Positions 34,548 through 44,538 of a stretch of DNA of 64,000 nt are shown one piece after another; position 1 is the stretch's first letter, and each line of letters opens with the position of its first letter. Source of the stretch: Rhizopus arrhizus (Eukaryota; Mucoromycota; Mucoromycetes; Mucorales; Rhizopodaceae); the NCBI GenBank assembly GCA_024220505.1, contig JAKZZE010000003.1, positions 186,001-250,000 on the forward strand. Reading direction: 5' to 3'. Both the position numbers and the translations under genes were made by a program. The notes under the pieces were generated by a model, which was given only the letters and a program-made list of their open reading frames with translations, was not told the origin of the DNA and did not search any database.

Positions 34548-36050
34548 ACTGGCTTTTTAATTGTAGGTTTTTTTTTAAAAAAAAAGAAAAGAAAAAAGAA
34601 ATAGGATTTTGCTTTTTTTTTTTTGCTGTCACAAAAAAGGGAAAGCCTTTGACAAGACTCTCGCTAAAAATTAAATTTTCTAAAGTTTTTTTTTTAATAT
34701 TTATTTTCTTTGCAAATGATATATAATGCTTGGAAAGGCTTGGTATAAATGAGCCTTAAATTATTGAATAAAAGTCATTAGGATTTGTCAAGCTGCATTC
34801 TACAAGTCTTGTCTTTAAATGTAAACAAAAAATAGTTGCTCTCTTGAGAAAACAGTGAGTGATCTAGCAAGATATAGGATCCAGACGTCGACAGATAAAA
34901 GATATAAAATGAATGCAGTTAAATGTACTGAAGAAAAAGTCATTGTATGATTAGCATTCTACTTGTGCTAGGATAAGCATGTCTGTAGCCACTTTTTATG
35001 ATTTTCTTTCAACTACACTCACTATCCTTACTCGCTTGCTTATTTTTTCTCCTTTAGTCTAATATGAAAAAGATAAATGAATGTTTATGCTCATTAATGT
35101 GGGCTATTCTTGAAAATAAACAAACAAAAATAAAAACAAAAAAAAAAAAAAGCGTGGATGATCACATTAAACATTCTCTCCTTTTTAATAATTAATGGAA
35201 GAGCATCATCATGAAAAAAATAAAAAAGAAAGTTTCCTCCTTCTTTATTCCCTGCGTCTATGGCGCAAAAACAAAGATTGAAGGGATAATGAATAGAAAG
35301 CAACTCATAGAAAACAAACAGATTATAGCAAGGAAAAGTGGCTTTAAAAGGTTGAGAAAGATTTAGACGACAAACGAAAGGTCCTTCCCCTATAAAGCAA
35401 TAGGGTAATTGAAGTTTAAAAAGGATGGTATGCATAAAGGTATGATGAGGGAGAAAAGTTTTTTTTCTTTCTTTTCGTGCTCTTAGTGAAATCAGATTAA
35501 AAATACAAAGGGAGGAAGACAATGCCGAGCTTTTGTTTTAATTTATTTTGTGTAAAAAAAGGCTTTTTGGTTTCCGCACATACACACACACAATAGTATC
35601 AACGAGGGGTCCTTAGTTTATTGTTCTAAAAAGCCTTTTTAATCATTCATTGTACAACCTGCTTTTTATTTTTTAGATATTTGATCAAACGTGGGATAAA
35701 AGAGTGGCTCAAACGCGAATTGGGTAATGAAGGAGTGGCAATTCTTTTTTGGGGAAATAGTACAAGTCAGTGGCATGTTGCCTCAACTTAGGGAGAGAGT
35801 ATCCCTCAGTGTGTTTATCGCTTCTAGAAAAGATGATTTTATGCAGGTTGATTTCAGTGAGGGTCAATCACACTAATATCCTAAAAAAATAAACTCCCCT
35901 CGTGGTACTAGAGTGATACAACTCACTGACAAAAGAAACAAGATTGACAAAAAAAAAATAAAAAAAATCGCACTCTTTTCTTTTTCTCTCTCTTTTTTTT
36001 TTTCAATTCAATTCACACAGCCAACATTATATGTGTACATAGCCAACAGA
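34548..36050. other. Divergent intergenic region
   Basis: About 1.5 kb between MTR3 and the DHHC gene. It contains A/T homopolymer tracts, a CA-repeat (about 35579-35592) and no supported gene. A minus-strand open frame at 35094-35522 is phenylalanine-rich and looks spurious. Confidence 0.45.
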
Positions 36051-37145
36051 ATGAATTTAAAAGGAGCATTTACTATTATCATTGTTACAGCGTCAATAGT
36101 TTTCATTGCTCTTACATCACAACTATTTGCCATTTGGTCCTACCTTAGAACCACATACAATCTAGTTCAATCCATTTGCATACTTATTCCACTCAACATT
36201 TGTATTCTGATGACATTAATACATTATTTCTTTACTTGTTTTACAAATCCAGGTCGCATTCCAACACACTACGTAAGCTTATATTATTCATCACGCGAAT
36301 TGATTAATAATCTAAAAAAGAGCAGATACCAAGACAGCAAGCTTATATTGAAGTCAAAAAATCAACACATACGCCAAGGTTTTGCAAAACATGCGACAAT
36401 TATAAACCACCCAGGACACATCATTGTTCGGTCTGTAATCGATGTGTGCTCAAGATGGACCATCATTGTCCTTGGGTGAATAATTGTGTGGGATATTATA
36501 ATTACTGTCATTTTATTCGGTTTATTGTCTTTGTGGATATCACTTCAATCTACCTATTTGTACTTCTTTGCTGTAGATTAAATCAAATCATAAAGAATCT
36601 CAGTCATGTAACTAGTATATTATTATCATTCAATAAGATCGCTCATCAATCAATAGCACATAGCTTTGGATTCTATAGAAATCGGATTTCTTTCGGTCAA
36701 TTTGATATTTTTAGCCATGGTGATGATCGGAGTAGGTATATTGACAGGTTATCATGCCTACTGCATCACTACCAACACAACCACCATCGAAGGATTTGAA
36801 AAGGGTCGATCACTGACCATCAAGGGCATGGGTCGAATACAAGATGTCAAGAAGCCTTATGATCAAGGCATCTATCAAAACCTGGCTACTGTCTTGGGCC
36901 CTTATCCCATCTTTTGGTTATTACCCATGCCCATGCGTGGCTCAGGACTTGATTTTCCTATACGCTCTATCTCTGATCTAACCGAGAAATCATTTTCATC
37001 CACCACACGATTGAATCGACCCTTGTCCGTAGAGACATTTTATTCAACCAATCATGATATCACCTTACTTAAAGAAATCCCAAATATACCAGAGACACCA
37101 GGTTCAACCATCACATTCACATCCAATACGAGTACTTTGGTTTAA
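36051..37145 (+). CDS. DHHC-type protein S-palmitoyltransferase
   Basis: Exons 36051-36272, 36326-36607 and 36657-37145 give 330 residues. The enzyme attaches palmitate to cysteines of membrane proteins. Four transmembrane segments are seen: two in the first exon, one after the DHHC domain ([17 protein letters not shown]) and one at [16 protein letters not shown]. The cysteine-rich domain runs [17 protein letters not shown] ... [16 protein letters not shown], with complete zinc ligands and the catalytic Cys. The TTxE motif (TTIEGFE) follows the last helix. The acceptor of the first intron is either AAGAG or AGCAG, one codon apart. Which Pfa/Swf1 subtype it is cannot be said. Confidence 0.92.
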
Positions 37146-37287
37146 TGTTAATTTCTCCTAAATATTTTTTATATAAAAATGATCCGATTCATCATCACCT
37201 GTCTCTGTCTCTGTGCTTGTATAATTGTAATAAATTTTCTTTTTTTTTTTTTTTTTTTTTTTTTCTTCATTTTTCTTAATTTATAAA

Positions 37288-37897
37288 ATGGAAGCTTCAC
37301 TTACCAGAATACCCCATTCTAGATATTCAATAACACCACCTTCTGTTATCCGTAGGAGAAGAAATGAAGGATGGGTGACACAGATTAAACCAGTTTATAA
37401 ATTGACATGTAAACATTGTCATACGATTCTCTCTGCTCGTAGCATGAAGGACATCTTGTTATCGAATGCTCAAATTGAACTCTTCAGTACGGATACTCCC
37501 TCTGAAAGGTAAATGGGCTTATGAATTAGACTAGTAGTAATATGAATTTAGTCTACAGATATTAGATAAAGATTATGTCACAACATCTTGTTATTGCAGA
37601 ATACGTGATGTGGCATGTTTAAAATGGTAAAAGCTTAAAGATAATCGTATTGTATTCATTGTAATCCACAATACAATTAGTGGTTGTGTGATTGGATATC
37701 ATGTCATTTCACCTTGTATTCAATGTTTAGAATCCTGTAATAATGGTCACTTTTGGATGTTTCATTCAAATGCATGTGAATCCTCAGAAAGAAGAGTGAA
37801 CAGTAAAGTAGTAACCTGGCCTCATTTACAAAGACCTCACTTGGATATCGAATTCTTGAGAGGAAATCAACTTGCGTACGATCAACTCTGCAGATAA
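37288..37897 (+). CDS. FAM72 family protein
   Basis: Three exons, 37288-37508, 37552-37626 and 37681-37897, give 170 residues. The sequence follows the FAM72 pattern closely: LTCKHCHTILSARSMKDILL, then SCYCRIRDVACLKCG and VIGYHVISPCIQCLESCNN and GHFWMFHSNA. CxxC pairs suggest zinc binding. FAM72 is known in animals as a small protein that affects base-excision repair through uracil glycosylase UNG2. The function in fungi is not established. The second splice falls within the Cys codon of KCG. An endonuclease V gene, another repair enzyme, is 8 kb away. Confidence 0.9.
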
Positions 37898-38063
37898 TTT
37901 TTTCTTTTTTTTTTTTTTTTTTTTTTTTTACTCCCTTTTTCTATCAATTATATTGCATAACATGTGTAACACTTTAATACAGTCTATAATAAATAATTCT
38001 TTCTTCTTCTTCTTCTCTTTCCCTTTCTTCCCCTTTTCCCTTCCTTTCTTTTCTCTTTGCCTT

Positions 38064-39831
38064 ATGAATCGACAAAAGGCACGTCAGCGTATGAATCATC
38101 AGCATACAATGACTTCACCTTCTGCCAATCTATCTATTCCTTCAATAGAAGAATCACTTCAAAGTTGGTTAACAATCAACAAGACACCTTCCACCATTTC
38201 TTATTTACCTGATACATGTCCTTGCTGTCATCAATCTCAATGTGAGAATTTAGATTCTATCATATTCACTATAAGAAAATTAGAAGAGGAAGCTCGATTA
38301 GCAGCAGGTGGATGAATAATTTTATATAATTTTTGTTGTGTACTATTGACTAATTTGGATATCATTCGCATGTGTTTATAGAAATCGGACAAATTTTATT
38401 ATTTAAGCATGAACAACATGTCGTTGAATCAAATGAGATACAAAAGAGATATAATGAACAGGTAAGGTCATACCTCTTTGAATCTGTTCAACTCTATTCA
38501 CCCAAAATAAGTAGCTTATTCAAGCACAAGAGAAAGCAGAAAACTTGGAAAGATTACTTTATCAATCAGACACACTGATTGATGAATTAGAACAAGAAAG
38601 AAATAAACTCGCTTGGGAATATCAAAAGACACAAAAAGTACGTGCATCAAGGTAACTTGTATATGAATCAGTCAAGATGATTACAGTGACTAATACAGAG
38701 TAGGTACTCGATAAAGCTCTAACAGATATCGAACTATGTCATCAAAGATCCAACCAACTCGTCACTGAACTCGACAGCAGAACAAAAGAAGTTGAGAAGC
38801 TAAAAGTACGTCAGTTGATGATTCATGAGGCGGATATCAGAGAAGAAAATTTAAGATTGGAATTAGAAGAAGTCAAGCAAGAATTGATGGCTTCAAAAAG
38901 AGCAGAACATGCAGTAGAATCTAAATACAAGAAGCTCAAGTTGAAATTAGGTACTTTACAATTTACTCCTTAGTCTCTCCTTATTCACATTTTAATAGAA
39001 ACTATTGAAAAAGATGATGCTATGAATAACGAAAACGACTTGATCGATAAAGAGAACGATTATGAAACACAAGCAAATAAAAGAAATATGGCAGCCACCA
39101 AGGTACATAGAATAAAGATGAAGAAATGTCTTATTCAACCTTTGCAGTCAGCGATTGTTCAAAATGAAAACAACAATGATGACCCTTTGATCGAGATGAT
39201 CAAGGATTTCATTAGTAGTAATCAATCAAGTAAAGATGAAGATGATATGTGGACTAGGTTAGAAAAAGAAAACAACAACGTGGATGATACATGGTCAAAG
39301 GAGTCTTCAAGTGACACAGTGTACGACGAAACACCTTATTATCAACTATACCATCATGTTTGCATCTTATTAGAACATTTACAGCAGACGGATACCAGAG
39401 TACTCTATCAAAAACTACATCCCAGAGCACTGGATTTATCTGATTTGATCAACATGAGTAACTTTATGATTGAAAATATTTTAAAAACAGAAGTATGTGA
39501 TCTTTCTCATGCCATCAGTGTGGAAAATAACAGTGAGGAATTCTCACTTTTGATTCATATTATACAAGACATGCTGAAAGAAATGGCTCATTTACGTATG
39601 AATATCAATGATCTCGTTCAAGTAGAGTATGTTACGAAATTACCCAAAGAAGAACTTCAGTGGTTATCAACCATCTTTCAACAAAAAATCATGCAGCGTC
39701 GTCATTCGATGCCAATTCAGAAAAACAAGTTGATTCGAAACAACAGGGCATCTTCTTGTTATAAAAGAAGATTGGCTGTTGCTTATCCTAATCAAACATT
39801 AAGAAAAAAGAGATCTCTTATTATTATATGA
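38064..39831 (+). CDS. Coiled-coil protein with CC1-box-like motif (possible dynein adaptor)
   Basis: Exons 38064-38307, 38382-38461, 38515-38637, 38704-38950 and 38999-39831 give 508 residues. After a short disordered start with a CPCCHQSQC cysteine cluster, a long coiled coil runs from about residue 70 to 240. At its beginning, formed across the first splice, is ARLAAEIGQILLFKHEQ. This resembles the CC1 box (AAxxG) of BICD, TRAK/HAP1 and Spindly adaptors, which bind the dynein light intermediate chain; in TRAK/HAP1 it reads close to AARIGQxLL. The C-terminal 250 residues contain a second helical region and a basic end. The adaptor role is an inference from one motif and its context. Confidence 0.72.
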
Positions 39832-39949
39832 TTATCCTTAAAATAAATTTATTTTCTTATCCCTTCTTATGGCTACATAAACCAATCCATGCTTTTTAAA
39901 AATCAACTCAACCCTCCACTATTCCCCCCCCTTTACTATTCGTATTCTC

Positions 39950-40130
39950 TCAGTTGTCTGGAGGTTTACTAGGGGTGGCTTTTCTTTTATCGATAAACAA
40001 CTGGTCACTGGTGCTATGTCGCACTTTGCTACATTCGATTTGGCAAACTTGTTCAATCGCTTACACTCGGTTCCTTTTGGTTCACATCGCTCTCAAACGT
40101 TTGACTCTTTTATAACAAAAAAAAAAGGGT
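39950..40130 (+). mobile_element. 5'-truncated LINE 3' end with A tail
   Basis: The stretch reads on the plus strand as the last coding part and tail of a LINE: it shares the end block (TTTTATTGATAAACAGTTGG-like, then GTGCTATGTCGC and AATCGCTTACACTC) with the 3' end of the LINE at 54075-54245, and it also ends in an A run (40118-40127). Only about 180 bp remain. No coding capacity. Confidence 0.75.
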
Positions 40131-40197
40131 ATCGTCAATGACCAAACACGACCATTACTCCTGCATCGATTGCAAGTTCCTTGATTTGTTTTTTTTT

Positions 40198-40326
40198 GTT
40201 ATAATCTAAAATGAGACGATTTAATAAAATAAGTTAGACGGCTTAAAAGATAAAAGAGACTAACGTCAGATTTTTTTGAGACAAGTGAGTAAAACAAATT
40301 AGACAATACAGGTTCTTTTTGTAGAC
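40198..40326 (+). repeat. Left terminal inverted repeat of the Fanzor element
   Basis: It begins GTTATAATCTAAAATGAGAC and its reverse complement matches 42917-43044 over the full length, at roughly 85% identity by eye with one single-base gap. Shared blocks include TTTAGATTA, ATTTTATTAAATCGT, GTCTCTTTTA, CTCAAAAAA and ATTGTCTAATTTGTTTT. Confidence 0.9.
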
Positions 40327-40410
40327 ACATGTTCAAAAAAATGTTGACGAGCAATCCCTTATATTATTGTTCAAAGACTTACACTATATCTGGGATTAAT
40401 GCAGCGTTAA
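40327..40410 (-). other. Candidate omega-RNA/3' non-coding segment of the Fanzor element
   Basis: This is the non-coding stretch between the Fanzor stop and the inner edge of the TIR, read on the minus strand. In known TnpB and Fanzor loci the guide RNA scaffold comes from the region after the ORF through the element end, and the guide is the flanking sequence beyond it. Here that would be 40410 down to 40198, with a guide starting just outside at 40197. Position only; no fold was computed. Confidence 0.35.
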
Positions 40411-42552
40411 CTACAAAGGATTATTTTGTCTTTTCGTCGGTTGACTAGTACTAGCTGATGGTGATGACATATCCTTTCTTTTAGAGCCGGTGGAGAGAGG
40501 TTTTTTCGATCTGCAGAAACGTTCTGGTCTTTCACCATTTGCACGCAGGCTAAAAAGGATTTGTCTAAAGTTTAACGTAGCAGCCATATCACGATTCCAA
40601 AGACGACGAAGAGGGGCTTTATCAGTAGTTTCTATTGTGCTCATCACAGCCTTTAAACATTGTTGGTTTTTGCACCTGAGCAGAAATTATGAAAGCTTGT
40701 TATTTTTTTTCTACTTGCATATAAAAAGCACTTACCTTAAAAGGCCATGACGGTCTACAACGGGATACTTTTCTCTTTGATATGGTCTAGGATTCTGCAC
40801 TTTTTTAAACGTTTCAAGTTCACCATTTTGGCAAGAAGGGTACAGACTAGAAGTCCGGAACTCGTCAAGGAGGTACACCTGGAAGCCTTCTTTGGCTAAC
40901 ATTCTTCTCATTCCGACACCTCTAATGGGTTCATGATACTTTACCTTTCCTGCCGACCAATTACCAAGTATTAAGATAGAATCATTCCCAAACCTCTCTC
41001 TAAGCTTCTTGGCTAACCGTTTGTCTGCTTGTTGCTGATTGATGAAACTTGAGAACTTCATTTTTCTAAAGGGTAAAAAACCACCGGCACCCTGATCTTC
41101 TGCTGCAGGGCGATCTTCATTTAAGTAGTACGCTTTCATGACATGGGTGACTTTGGCTCTTTCTTGAAGATACTCGATAAACTTGTCTTTGTTGACAGTT
41201 GAAGATTTGAAATGCGACAGGGAAAGCTCGGCTGCAATCACTTCGTCTCTCTTCAAGTTGTCCCTGAGCTTCCTGAATTTTCTAGATTTAGTTTCGATTG
41301 CTTTTTGGTTGCTTGTATATCGGTAAATCATTTTATTTTCAACAGTACTCTTTTCATGCATACAGTAAAGCAAGTCTCGACGGCCAGGATCAATTAATAC
41401 ACATTTGCCAACACCAGCCAGCAACTCTTCTTTTCCCAACTTCTCAATGTACTGGAATTCTTCTGCTTTAATAGACTTTGGCTTTCCACCACTGCTGCCA
41501 CCTTTCTTCATTGTATCGTAGCTTTGCTTTAACACCGACACACCTACGCCATCTGTGTATATCGTACCTCTAAACTTCATGATCTTTCTTTCTCCTTGTG
41601 GTTTCATCGCTTTTGATCTAACATCAAGAACGGCTCCCCATACTACTTCTTTATCCAAGTGGCTGATGATGGAATTCTTCAAGATTTGAGTATTTAAAAT
41701 ATATGTATCAATCGTCATATACGATGGTATGAAGCCCTTTCTTAATGGAAAGCAATTGAATGATTTGTTTTGAAGCGCTTCGCACATGCTTGATAGTCTA
41801 TAGTACGCTTTTATGTGCTTGAGAGGGTTAGCTTTGCAGTCGTAATAGATCGAGCCTTTCGCAAATCGATAATCCGTCGAATACGAGTCAAAAAGATTAC
41901 GGATTTTATCTAAATCATTTGAGGAGAAAAACTCTTTGGGAACATCTTCAATGCTCCTTGACGATATAGCCAACTTGACCTTGCTTATCTGCTCTGTTAT
42001 TGTCTTTATAGTTGCCACAATCTCCTTCTCTGTTCCCTCGTTTTTCTTCATCTCGCTTTTCAGCGCCTTGATTCTTTCGTTCTTCTTTAAGAGCAAGTTA
42101 AGAAACATTCGAACTTTGTTTCCGAATTGAACCTTGACCCCATTCAGATAAGCAGTGACGATCTTTACCATTTCATAAGAGGCTATCTGATGAGCATACT
42201 TCATATTAATTGGCTCGTACGAACAGCACTGAAAGTACTGGTGTCGATAGTTGAGTACTAGCCCTTTGTAAGTTCTTGATTTTGTCGAAGCTTTCTGCTT
42301 GTCTGGTTTGTAGTTTTTGAGGAGTGACAAAAAGACTTCTTTAAAAAAGTCAACATTAATGAAATCCTCCAAGGGAAACGCAGGGTTATTTTCTAGTTCA
42401 TGACTAAAGATGTACTTCAAAAAGGAGAATGTATGTAACACGAGGGTATGAACATTAGCTACAAGCGTCTTGAGTAGCGGAATATATTGTGGCTTCCACC
42501 CAATACCAGCGATTGAACTTTTAACTGTTATGATTTTTAGAGGCGGTTCCAT
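40411..42552 (-). CDS. Fanzor (eukaryotic TnpB-like RNA-guided nuclease)
   Basis: Minus-strand exons 42552-40736 and 40675-40411 give 693 residues. The C-terminal half carries the RuvC-like nuclease of Fanzor/TnpB/Cas12 proteins: first acidic residue D388 in VLIDPGRRD; the block SILILGNWSAG ... LLDEFRTSSL (about 525-570); a zinc-finger region with C574, C607 and C612; and the last acidic residue D635 in LWNRDMAATLNFRQI. DEFRTS followed by a cysteine pair, and NRDxxAxxN, are typical of Fanzor1. The usual central glutamate position reads Asn (GNW), so E564 of DEFRTS may act instead, as reported for Fanzors with a shifted catalytic glutamate. The first zinc-finger Cys is replaced (YPSC). The N-terminal 350 residues include a coiled coil (150-200) and basic regions. 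The C-terminus is basic and Ser-rich, like a nuclear targeting tail. The intron separates the zinc-finger halves and restores LLRCKNQQC. No frameshift is seen, so the gene may be functional. Confidence 0.88.
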
Positions 42553-42916
42553 AAAGAAAAATAAAAGATAAATTGACAGTGTTTTTTATTACTGTTGTCA
42601 TTTGTGCTGTCATTGTCTTTTGACAACATATTGTCATTGATAGAATGGAGTTAGAACAATGAAACAATTCTATCTATAATCTTATACTATATGATATGAT
42701 GAATAATGATCAAATAGTTCAGTGCTTCATAACATAATGTCTCGATGATGAATTATAAACTCTGTCCCTCTTTGACATTATGAAGAAAGTGCTTATACTG
42801 TTGCCATTTCAGATACAGCACTACAAAGCTAATGATATGTGTGCATACAGCCAGTTGCTCGATTACATTGCACTCCACAGTAAAAGGTGGAGAATGATAG
42901 TATGATAAAAAAAATC
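42553..42916. other. Upstream region of the Fanzor gene inside the element
   Basis: This non-coding region should contain the Fanzor promoter. At 42572-42640 it has five TGTCA/TGACA motifs in both orientations. At 42725-42790 two inverted blocks, CTTCATAACATAATGTC and GACATTATGAAG, could pair. Neither feature has a known role. Confidence 0.4.
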
Positions 42917-43044
42917 GTCTACAAAAGGAATCTGCATTGTCTAATTTGTTTTGTTTACTTGTCTCAAAAAATTTGACGTTCGTCTCTTTTACCTTTTAAA
43001 GTGTCTAATTTATTTTATTAAATCGTTTTATTTTAGATTAAAAC
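42917..43044 (-). repeat. Right terminal inverted repeat of the Fanzor element
   Basis: Partner of the left repeat, ending GATTAAAAC at the outer edge. It ends exactly where the reading frame of the adjoining LINE fragment begins. The mismatches between the two ends suggest the insertion is not recent. Confidence 0.9.
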
Positions 43045-43581
43045 ACTATATTATCCACTCGAGCCAATTTGCATAGAATCATCCCAGCAAAGGTAGATGA
43101 CGACTATTGCCAATTGTACAAGCTACCAGAAACAGAGCAGCATATGCTCTTTACTTGTATTCAAAAGCAAGACTTGTGGAACGCAGCCTTCAAGAAATAC
43201 TTGTCAAATCCTAAAGATCCCAACTGTAGCTCAATATTCGAGGATTTATCCACACTTAGGTTATCCAAGTATTACATCTTACACTATCATGACAAGTTTA
43301 CAATCTATGATTTTTTTTGCTACAGTCATTCGATTCATTTGGAAAGCCCACTGGCAACAATTCTTTGAACAGACTCCTGTCGTGGATGAGATTGTCATCA
43401 ATCAAATCCAGAAGGAGCTATTGAAACTATCTGCTTACAATTCTCTATGCTAATTTCTTTTGTATTTTTATAAGTCACTGTTTAATACACTTGTATCGCT
43501 CTTAATCCTTATACTCTTTGATGAGTTTTAATAAACATTAAAATTTTCATCCATAAAAAAAAAAAAAAAAAAAAAAAAATG
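43045..43581 (+). mobile_element. LINE 3' end (zinc-binding tail of ORF2) with poly-A
   Basis: The frame reads STRANLHRIIPAKVDDDYC then PETEQHMLFTCIQKQDLW, the zf-RVT type C-terminal region of non-LTR ORF2 proteins. The frame shifts once near 43300 and continues to RFIWKAHWQQFFEQ. The unit ends in a run of about 25 A at 43556-43581. It is cut off at its 5' side by the Fanzor element's right end. Confidence 0.8.
43556..43581 (+). repeat. Poly-A tail of the LINE fragment
   Basis: A homopolymer run of about 25 A directly follows an AATAAACATT-containing 3' end, marking this as a retroposed LINE terminus and giving its orientation. Confidence 0.7.
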
Positions 43582-43760
43582 GAAATACATATAAAAAAAG
43601 TGACGTGTCGGATTAAAAAAAAAATAAGGAGTATTTTTTGTCTCTTTTTCTTTCACTTTAATATTTTTTCACCTTTTATTTGATAAAAAAAATATACACA
43701 AAAATAAATAAATACACACATACAAACAAAAAGAAAGAGAGAATAAAAAGAATATAAAAA

Positions 43761-44496
43761 ATGTCAACTGCTATTCCTTCTGCAGCCGGAACCACTCCAC
43801 AACCTTCTGCTTTACATTCCCAAATGCCACCTGGTCCACAAGGATATGCTAATGCTCAAGCTCAAGCACAGCATATCTTTAGACAAAAACAGCTTATGGC
43901 TATAAAACAGCAGCAATTTATGCAACAGCAGCAGCACTTGCAACAGCAGCAGCACTTGCAACAACAGCAACAGTTACAGCAGCAATATTTAAATCAACCA
44001 CAGGCTCAATTGATGTTACGAAAGCAACAAATGCAACAAATACAAATGCAGCAAATGCAATTATTGAGAAACCAAGAACAGCAAATGCAACAGCAGCAAC
44101 AGCAACAGCAATTACATCAAGAGCAACAACAGCAACAGCAGCAACATATGTTGTTACAACAGCAACAGCAACAACAACAACAACAACAGCAGCAGCAGCA
44201 GCAGCAGTTACTGTTACAGCAACAGCAATTACAAAGACAGCAACCACAACCACCACAAGCCTCATCTGTTGCTATCAGACCTGGTGGTGCGTCAGCTACA
44301 CCTGTTATAAAATCAGAAGATTCGCCTATTGCTATGACTATTTCTAAAGCAATGGGCTTATCAAGGTAAATAATAAATTATATTATAAAAGTTGAAATAG
44401 TCATCCTGTGAATTAGTGGAAACCAAACAAGCGGACAAGCCGTTCTTCGTTTACTTCAGTTTGCAGAACAATTGAGTCCAGGTGAACAGGTAAAGT

Positions 44497-44538
<42 letters not shown>

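Larger units (their letters stand above)
40198..43044. mobile_element. Fanzor-bearing DNA transposon with long terminal inverted repeats
   Basis: Two matching ends in opposite orientation, 40198-40326 and 42917-43044, bound a 2.85-kb unit whose only gene is the Fanzor on the minus strand. There is no DDE or tyrosine transposase inside, so movement would need a helper in trans. No clear target-site duplication was found next to the ends. The left outside is a T tract and the right outside is a truncated LINE coding region, so the neighbourhood is nested repeat sequence. Confidence 0.82.

Noticed and set aside
35094..35522. Minus-strand Phe-rich 142-residue frame
   Set aside because: Composition follows A/T tracts, and no splice, signal or domain supports it.
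40198..43044. The Fanzor element as a classic Tc1/mariner or IS607-type insertion
   Set aside because: No transposase or serine resolvase is inside and no TA duplication could be shown at its ends, so no superfamily is assigned.
43918..44265. Minus-strand Val/Ala-rich frame
   Set aside because: It is the antisense of the CAG/CAA repeats that code the poly-Gln region of the LIM-binding protein.
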